DNA from: Thiotrichaceae bacterium
Lineage (GTDB): Bacteria; Pseudomonadota; Gammaproteobacteria; Thiotrichales; Thiotrichaceae
Direction: 5' to 3'
Length of the DNA: 11,192 nucleotides
NCBI GenBank assembly: GCA_027030285.1
Contig: JALVFC010000227.1
Span: forward strand, 1 to 11,192
A model generated the notes under the pieces. That model saw only the letters and a program-made list of their open reading frames with translations. It was not told the origin of the DNA and ran no database searches. The position numbers were made by a program, and so were the translations under genes. Numbering within the stretch: position 1 is the first letter of the stretch; every line of letters begins with the position of its first letter. This document shows positions 7,416 through 11,192 of this stretch, piece after piece.

Positions 7416-7471
7416 GAGGGAGTGTTCTCTTTTTATTATTTATTATTGTGATTTTTCTTAAACTGTAACAT
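7416..7471. promoter_or_regulatory. Divergent promoter region between pilT and yggS
   Basis: The 56-bp gap separates two divergently transcribed genes, so it must contain or overlap both start regions. It is very AT-rich, with TTATTATTTATTATTG-type sequence around 7433-7448. TAAACT (7459-7464) is a possible -10 for yggS, but no convincing -35 is seen. Neither gene has a strong ribosome-binding site here. The role follows from position; individual boxes are not assigned. Confidence 0.4.
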
Positions 7472-8161
7472 ATGACTTATCCACTATGTGACCAACTCCA
7501 GACAATCGGCCAACGTATTAAAGCCGCAGAAATTAAATATCAGCGCCAAGCTGGTAGTGTCCATTTGCTAGCCGTGAGCAAACGCCACCCTATGGCAGCA
7601 ATTCAGGATGCCAGACAGTGTGGACAACTGGCATTTGGTGAAAATTATGCCCAGGAAATGCATGAAAAAGCCCTGCTAACCCAGGATGACGATATTGAAT
7701 GGCATTACATTGGACCTGTTCAGTCCAATAAAACGCAGCTTATTGCTCAACATGCCCACTGGGTGCACTCAGTTGACCGCCTGAAAATTGCCCGTCGCCT
7801 AAGTATGCAAAAACCCGCTGATAAACCCGCTATCAATATTTGCTTACAGTTAAATATCAGCCATGAACGCAACAAGTCCGGCATTTCGCTTGACGAATTA
7901 CCAGAGCTTGCTAAACAGGTCGCTCAACTTCCCAATATCAAACTGCGTGGATTAATGGCAATTCCTGCTCCTTCCAGAGATTTTGACACTCAGCGCAAAA
8001 CCTTTGCTAAAGTGCGTAAAGCCTTGGAAGCTTTAAACCAGCAAGGCTATAATCTGGATACTTTATCGATGGGAATGTCAGCCGATATGGAAGCTGCTAT
8101 CGCTGAAGGCGCCACTATTGTGCGCATCGGTACGGCGATTTTTGGGCAACGCCCCGCTTAA
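7472..8161 (+). CDS. yggS: YggS-family PLP homeostasis protein (PLPBP/PROSC)
   Basis: A 229-residue single-domain TIM-barrel protein that binds pyridoxal 5'-phosphate and helps maintain the B6 pool; no catalytic activity is established for the family. Landmarks: HLLAVSK (31-37) with the PLP-binding Lys37, FGENYAQE, WHYIGPVQSNK, LSMGMSADMEAAI and RIGTAIFG near the C-terminus, all characteristic of YggS/PROSC. Length is typical. The ATG at 7472 gives the expected N-terminus, but no Shine-Dalgarno sequence precedes it (the upstream bases read AACTGTAACAT), so translation may be weak or start from a very short leader. It is followed 17 bp later by proC, a linkage very common in proteobacteria. 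Confidence 0.95.
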   Translation: MTYPLCDQLQTIGQRIKAAEIKYQRQAGSVHLLAVSKRHPMAAIQDARQCGQLAFGENYAQEMHEKALLTQDDDIEWHYIGPVQSNKTQLIAQHAHWVHSVDRLKIARRLSMQKPADKPAINICLQLNISHERNKSGISLDELPELAKQVAQLPNIKLRGLMAIPAPSRDFDTQRKTFAKVRKALEALNQQGYNLDTLSMGMSADMEAAIAEGATIVRIGTAIFGQRPA

Positions 8162-8178
8162 GGAACAATAACAACATT

Positions 8179-8991
8179 ATGAGTAAAATATTAACTTTTG
8201 TAGGTGCTGGTAATATGGCAAGAAGCCTTATCGCTGGCTTAGTGCAGGATAAAACCAACCTGCTTTTACAGGTTTCTGACCCTGCCCAGGATCAGCTGGA
8301 TAGTATTCAGAAAAACTGGCCCAGGGTGAAAGTGTTTACCGATAACAATGAAGCTTGTTTGCAAGCTGACATCATTGTACTGGCAGTAAAACCACACTTG
8401 TTACCTGTTGTGTGCGAAGAGCTTCAACAAACGGTACAAGCATCCAGACCTCTGCTGATATCCATCGCTGCCGGAGTACGCGAAGCGAATATTAATCACG
8501 CCCTGGGAGGCAATTTACCTATTGTCAGATGCATGCCAAACACACCAGCTCTGGTTCAGGCAGGAGCAACCGGATTGTTCGCCAATCAGCAGGTTAGCAG
8601 TGAGCAACGCAGTAGTGCAGAGGCTATCTTGCGCGCTGTTGGCATTACTCTTTGGTTTGACGATGAAGCCCAGCTAGATGCTGTGACCGCTGTATCGGGC
8701 AGCGGCCCTGCGTATTTCTTTCAGGTAATGGAAGCTATGCAGCAGGCAGCTACACAACTTGGACTTAGTAAAGAGGAAGCTCGCTTGCTGGTGTTGCAAA
8801 CTGCACTGGGCGCCGCCAAACTGGCTATGGAAAGTAGTGATGATGTCGGTGTACTCAAAGAGCGCGTAACCTCCAAGGGGGGCACTACCGAAGCTGCCCT
8901 GAAAGTACTCAACGAAGGTGGACTTGGCGAGCTGTTCCAGCAAGCCTTAAGCTCTGCCCGGCAGCGCGCAGTAGAACTCGCAGAAACATAA
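8179..8991 (+). CDS. proC: Pyrroline-5-carboxylate reductase
   Basis: A 270-residue cytoplasmic enzyme reducing 1-pyrroline-5-carboxylate to L-proline with NAD(P)H, the last step of proline synthesis. The N-terminal Rossmann fold has the dinucleotide motif FVGAGNMA (7-14), followed by VLAVKPHLLP and the conserved RCMPNTPALVQAG. The C-terminal dimerisation and active-site domain has TAVSGSGPAYFF and LKERVTSKGGTTEAAL, the P5C reductase signature. Length is normal. A ribosome-binding site AAGGAA overlaps the yggS stop codon, about 13 nt from the ATG. It is the middle gene of yggS-proC-yggT. Confidence 0.97.
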   Translation: MSKILTFVGAGNMARSLIAGLVQDKTNLLLQVSDPAQDQLDSIQKNWPRVKVFTDNNEACLQADIIVLAVKPHLLPVVCEELQQTVQASRPLLISIAAGVREANINHALGGNLPIVRCMPNTPALVQAGATGLFANQQVSSEQRSSAEAILRAVGITLWFDDEAQLDAVTAVSGSGPAYFFQVMEAMQQAATQLGLSKEEARLLVLQTALGAAKLAMESSDDVGVLKERVTSKGGTTEAALKVLNEGGLGELFQQALSSARQRAVELAET

Positions 8992-9018
8992 CCTACCCTG
9001 TTACTTAAGGAGACCTAT

Positions 9019-9564
9019 ATGTCAGCCATACAGGAAATACTCGTATTTCTAATTAATACACTGTTTAATCTATACATTTCTTTTTTGATGATCCGCATGT
9101 TACTGGGACTTGCGCGTGCTGATTTCTATAATCCGGTTTCACAGTTTCTGGTAAAAGCTACTGATCCGGTGATCAAGCCGTTGCGGCGTTTTATACCCGC
9201 TTTCGGGAAAATAGATACTGCAACAGTGGTGGCTATTGTGGGCCTTAAGGTAATTGAACTTTTCCTGCTTGCACTGATTACAGGTGGCGATTTTGCAGCA
9301 AGCTTTATCCCTTTTGTAATGGGTGATTTGCTGCGTATGCTGGTGTGGATTTATATTGTAGCCATTATTATTCAGGTGATTATCAGCTGGGTCGGCAATA
9401 CACATGGCAACCCTGTAGTGCCATTAATCAACAGCTTGACAGAGCCTCTATTCCGTCCCGTTCGCAAGCTGATACCACCTGTTGGCATGATTGATTTTTC
9501 TGCATTTGTAGTTTTACTACTGCTACAAATTGCACTGATTATAATCAGATCATTTGGCTTGTAG
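9019..9564 (+). CDS. yggT: YggT-family integral membrane protein
   Basis: A 181-residue inner-membrane protein made of two tandem YGGT units. Each unit has a hydrophobic helix followed by a conserved amphipathic stretch: NPVSQFLVKATDPVIKPLRR with IPAFGKID in the first half, and NPVVPLINSLTEPLFRPVRK with IPPVGMID in the second. About four hydrophobic segments are visible, the last at the C-terminus. The molecular role is not firmly known; family members have been tied to osmotic or ion stress and, in photosynthetic relatives, to membrane complex assembly. A strong AAGGAG (9007-9012) lies six bases before the ATG, 27 bp after proC. It is the last gene of the operon and converges with the 3D-domain gene. 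Confidence 0.93.
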   Translation: MSAIQEILVFLINTLFNLYISFLMIRMLLGLARADFYNPVSQFLVKATDPVIKPLRRFIPAFGKIDTATVVAIVGLKVIELFLLALITGGDFAASFIPFVMGDLLRMLVWIYIVAIIIQVIISWVGNTHGNPVVPLINSLTEPLFRPVRKLIPPVGMIDFSAFVVLLLLQIALIIIRSFGL

Positions 9565-9579
9565 ATCTCGACTTCTGAT

Positions 9580-9628
9580 GAGGCGACGCTTTTTTGCGAC
9601 TCTTGCGAAGAAGCTAACGTGTCGCCTC
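9580..9628. terminator. Inverted repeat between convergent genes, possible bidirectional terminator
   Basis: GAGGCGAC (9580-9587) pairs with GTCGCCTC (9621-9628), enclosing 33 nt that include a T6 run (9590-9595), GCTT...AAGC and two TTGCGA copies. It sits between the yggT stop and the end of the convergent 3D-domain gene, where a shared terminator is expected. No clean U-tract follows the outer stem on either strand, so the assignment rests mainly on position. Confidence 0.35.
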
Positions 9629-9646
9629 CAGAAAACCAACTGAATC

Positions 9647-10126
9647 TTAACTAGCCCACTCAATAGTGACTTTCCTACGCCCCCACTTAAATGCTTCCCG
9701 CTTGTCCTTGCCCATGTAAATATCAATTTTTCTTTTCCAGCGCTTGTTCATTTTATCCAGCACCAGATAATAACCGGGTAACCCCTGGATTTTTATTTTA
9801 CTCCCCCTGTGTAGACCATACTTCTCCAGCAAATCTCTGGATACTGCAACCACCTTCATCCCGGGACGTAACCTATCTCCCCAGGCTGCAATATTGGGTG
9901 TACTGTCGGTCTGCCCCACATGAGATGTGTATGCAGTCGCTGTCACAGCTAATATTTGTCTGTTCATGGATGGGTGGTAAGTCACCTGTGTCGTTTTCTG
10001 TTTACCATCAAGAATAAAACTGATCAGGGCATCAGAAATACCACTTAACTCCTGAGCTTTTACCGCATCCAGAGCTGTCATTGTGAGCAACAGCGTAAAT
10101 GAATATTTAACTATGTTAGTTAGCAT
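9647..10126 (-). CDS. Secreted 3D-domain protein (double-psi beta-barrel, murein-active family)
   Basis: A 159-residue exported protein. Residues 1-24 form a signal peptide (hydrophobic SFTLLLTMTALDA, cleavage expected after AVKA). About 35 residues of linker lead to a 3D domain (about 60-157), named for its conserved aspartates: VTATAYT (61-67), D74, the VVAVSRDLL segment, then LVLD (121-124) and IDIYMG (134-139), with D124 and D135 as the key acids. The 3D fold is the double-psi barrel of MltA-type lytic transglycosylases and resuscitation factors, so a periplasmic peptidoglycan role is likely, but small gammaproteobacterial members like this are mostly uncharacterised. The very basic stretch KMNKRWKRK (125-133) could favour binding to polyanionic envelope material. 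The start is set by the signal peptide; the ribosome-binding site is weak (GATGAAA). It appears to be monocistronic. Confidence 0.8.
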   Translation of the reverse strand: MLTNIVKYSFTLLLTMTALDAVKAQELSGISDALISFILDGKQKTTQVTYHPSMNRQILAVTATAYTSHVGQTDSTPNIAAWGDRLRPGMKVVAVSRDLLEKYGLHRGSKIKIQGLPGYYLVLDKMNKRWKRKIDIYMGKDKREAFKWGRRKVTIEWAS

Positions 10127-10149
10127 ATCAGTTTCATCAACATCTTCGA

Positions 10150-10183
10150 CATAAGTATATTATTATTATCTAATATACTTATG
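10150..10183. repeat. Perfect 12-bp inverted repeat in the 3D-gene promoter
   Basis: CATAAGTATATT (10150-10161) and AATATACTTATG (10172-10183) are exact reverse complements separated by 10 bp. ATCTT (10142-10146) and AAGAT (10185-10189) extend the symmetry outside a short gap. It begins 24 bp upstream of the 3D-domain start codon and overlaps the predicted promoter. It looks like an operator for a dimeric or tetrameric regulator, though an AT-rich cruciform is also possible. Confidence 0.6.
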
Positions 10184-10192
10184 CAAGATCAA
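10165..10192 (-). promoter_or_regulatory. Candidate sigma-70 promoter of the 3D-domain gene
   Basis: On the minus strand: TTGATC (10192-10187), a 16-bp spacer, then GATAAT (10170-10165). Transcription would begin near 10158, leaving a leader of about 30 nt. One arm of the inverted repeat lies in the spacer and the other spans the start point, a layout typical of repressor operators. Assigned by pattern only. Confidence 0.4.
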
Positions 10193-10276
10193 ATATTGAC
10201 CACTCGATGGACGGTATGGTTAGCAGAGTCTATCGTCAAATGCGACTACTATTCAATATCCAACCAACTCATTCCT

Positions 10277-10316
10277 GAATAAGCTCCTAGAGTTTATGAA
10301 AAAGCTCCGGTATAGT
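10277..10316 (+). promoter_or_regulatory. Candidate gcv leader promoter with an upstream direct repeat
   Basis: TATAGT (10311-10316) is a good -10 box, which would put the start near 10323, about 12 nt before the riboswitch P1 helix. No good -35 lies at the right distance. Just upstream, GAATAAGCTCC (10277-10287) and GAAAAAGCTCC (10298-10308) form a direct repeat matching at 10 of 11 positions with a 21-bp period, two helical turns. Such a repeat next to a weak -35 could be an activator or repressor site. Both parts are pattern-based. Confidence 0.35.
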
Positions 10317-10334
10317 AAGCACCATTCAATAACA

Positions 10335-10587
10335 CCATGCAGGAGAGACTCTATGGCATTAATTATCCATAGAGCACCGAAGGCGCAAACCGTCCGGAAA
10401 CGCTCAGGTATCAAGGACTGCATGGTCGTTAATCAGATTAGCGGATTAACAAATTGACTCTGGAGAGTGATGTTATGCCTTGTCGATAGTAGGGTCGATA
10501 CAGGCTACATCCACCGAAGGGTAGTAACCTGACTGCTGAAGTTAATTATATAAGTGGCCAGGGAATCTCTCAGGTTTCAGGACAGAG
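10335..10587 (+). promoter_or_regulatory. Tandem (two-aptamer) glycine riboswitch upstream of gcvT
   Basis: Two glycine aptamers stand in series. Aptamer I (10335-10425) is closed by a perfect 8-bp P1, CCATGCAG (10335-10342) with CTGCATGG (10418-10425). Its P2 is CTCTATGG (10349-10356) with CCATAGAG (10367-10374), followed by the signature GCACCGAAGGCGCAA and, later, CTCAGG...GGAC. Aptamer II (10458-10587) has P1 CTCTG (10458-10462) with CAGAG (10583-10587), then GGAGAG. A long P2 is built from GATGT, GCCT and TCGA pairing with TCGA, AGGC and ACATC, followed by CACCGAAGG and a CTCTCAGG...GGACAG end. These are the consensus elements of the family, which normally switches on glycine cleavage genes when glycine is abundant. 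The linker is 32 nt and contains its own 7-bp hairpin. A terminator follows at once, then gcvT, so control is probably by transcription attenuation. Confidence 0.96.
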
Positions 10588-10632
10588 GGGCGGCAGGCAT
10601 CAGTATTGATGTGCCTGCCGCCCTTTTGTTTT
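10588..10632 (+). terminator. Intrinsic terminator, expression platform of the glycine riboswitch
   Basis: A perfect 12-bp GC-rich stem, GGGCGGCAGGCA (10588-10599) with TGCCTGCCGCCC (10612-10623), is followed by the T-rich tract TTTTGTTTT (10624-10632). The loop can pair further (CATCA with TGATG). It lies directly after P1 of aptamer II and 20 nt before the gcvT start codon, so read-through should be set by glycine occupancy. The stem starts exactly where P1 ends rather than sharing bases with it. Confidence 0.92.
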
Positions 10633-10652
10633 ACATACACTCTGGAGACACT

Positions 10653-11192
10653 ATGTCAGCTTCCACAAATAAACCCCAACGTACCGCCCTGTACGAAAAG
10701 CATCTTGCAGCCAATGGCAAAATGGTCAATTTTGCGGGCTGGGAAATGCCCATAAACTACGGTTCACAGATAGAAGAGCACCACCAGGTACGCAATGATG
10801 CAGGCATGTTTGATGTCTCACATATGGTGGTACTGGATTTAACAGGCAGGGATGTTAAGCCATTTTTACGCCATCTGCTTGCCAACGATGTAGACAAACT
10901 CAAAGACTCGGGCAAAGCTCTTTATAGCTGCATGCTGAACGAAGCGGGTGGCATTATTGATGATCTGATTGTCTACTATCTTTCCCCAGAGCATTACCGC
11001 ATGGTCATTAACGCAGCCTGCCGCGACAACGATCTTGCCTGGATGAGGCAGCAAACTGATGGTTTTGAGGTGGATATTCAGGAGCGTGACGACCTTGCCA
11101 TGATTGCTGTACAAGGCCCACATGCCAGAGAAAAAACATGCTCCCTGCTGGATCAGGAAACCGCTACATATATCACTGCCTTGAAGCCCTTT
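10653..11192 (+). CDS. gcvT: Glycine cleavage system T-protein (aminomethyltransferase), 3' end beyond window
   Basis: The first 180 codons are present and open; the gene is cut by the window edge (the family is usually 360-375 residues). GcvT takes the aminomethyl group from lipoylated H-protein and, with tetrahydrofolate, yields methylene-THF and ammonia. Conserved landmarks are TALYEKHLAANGKMVNFAGW (11-30), PINYGSQIEEHH (33-44), DAGMFDVSHM (49-58) and NEAGGIIDDLIVY (96-108), the last containing the catalytic aspartate region; AVQGPHA follows later. The ATG at 10653 has GGAGA (10644-10648), a rather close spacing. The glycine riboswitch and terminator immediately upstream confirm the identity. 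gcvH and gcvP probably follow outside the window. Confidence 0.96.
   Translation, partial: MSASTNKPQRTALYEKHLAANGKMVNFAGWEMPINYGSQIEEHHQVRNDAGMFDVSHMVVLDLTGRDVKPFLRHLLANDVDKLKDSGKALYSCMLNEAGGIIDDLIVYYLSPEHYRMVINAACRDNDLAWMRQQTDGFEVDIQERDDLAMIAVQGPHAREKTCSLLDQETATYITALKPF

Noticed and set aside
7432..7450. TTATTA-rich run resembling those near 5160-5175 and 10160-10170
   Set aside because: Low-complexity AT-rich intergenic sequence explains the resemblance; the copies share no longer alignment.
10207..10278. Possible 23-codon leader peptide upstream of the glycine riboswitch
   Set aside because: There is no ribosome-binding site, it lies upstream of the likely promoter, and its composition shows nothing typical of an attenuator peptide.
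10866..11123. An 85-codon open frame on the minus strand
   Set aside because: It is antisense to gcvT, which is clearly coding across this segment.

Overview
The window reads as chromosomal DNA of a gammaproteobacterium. The strongest clue is gene order: pilT and pilU divergent from yggS-proC-yggT is the arrangement found in Pseudomonas and relatives (Pseudomonadales, Cellvibrionales and neighbours). A tandem glycine riboswitch in front of gcvT also fits. Base composition is moderate and intergenic DNA is AT-rich, so a high-GC Pseudomonas is unlikely and a marine or Cellvibrio-like relative is plausible. I cannot name the genus. No phage, IS element, CRISPR array, tRNA or rRNA is visible.

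Layout. Positions 28-2590 hold a Cu(I)-exporting P1B-1 ATPase behind a MerR-type promoter. A class I SAM-dependent methyltransferase converges on it and overlaps its 3' end by 11 bp (minus strand, 2580-3515). Next comes a 345-bp gene-free stretch, then three consecutive minus-strand type IV pilus retraction ATPases. In transcription order these are PilT (7415-6363), PilU (6341-5184) and an additional PilU-like paralogue (4979-3861). The second and third genes are each followed, 63-66 nt past the stop codon, by one copy of a 78-bp inverted-repeat element (5040-5117 and 3720-3797). This is the least explained structure in the window.

From 7472 the plus strand carries the tight group yggS (PLP homeostasis), proC (pyrroline-5-carboxylate reductase) and yggT (membrane protein). 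A minus-strand gene for a secreted 3D-domain protein (10126-9647) converges on yggT. Its predicted promoter contains a perfect 12-bp inverted repeat. The window ends with a two-aptamer glycine riboswitch, its intrinsic terminator and the first 180 codons of gcvT (glycine cleavage T-protein, cut by the window edge).

How the genes work together: PilT, PilU and the third ATPase would power retraction and twitching of type IVa pili. YggS and ProC link vitamin B6 homeostasis with proline synthesis. The riboswitch lets glycine control its own degradation through GcvT. The copper pump, the methyltransferase and the 3D protein appear to be independent units. Most of the window is ordinary housekeeping content. 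The items worth a second look are the paired 78-bp elements, the third PilU-like ATPase, the long structured linker in the glycine riboswitch and the palindrome in the 3D-gene promoter.
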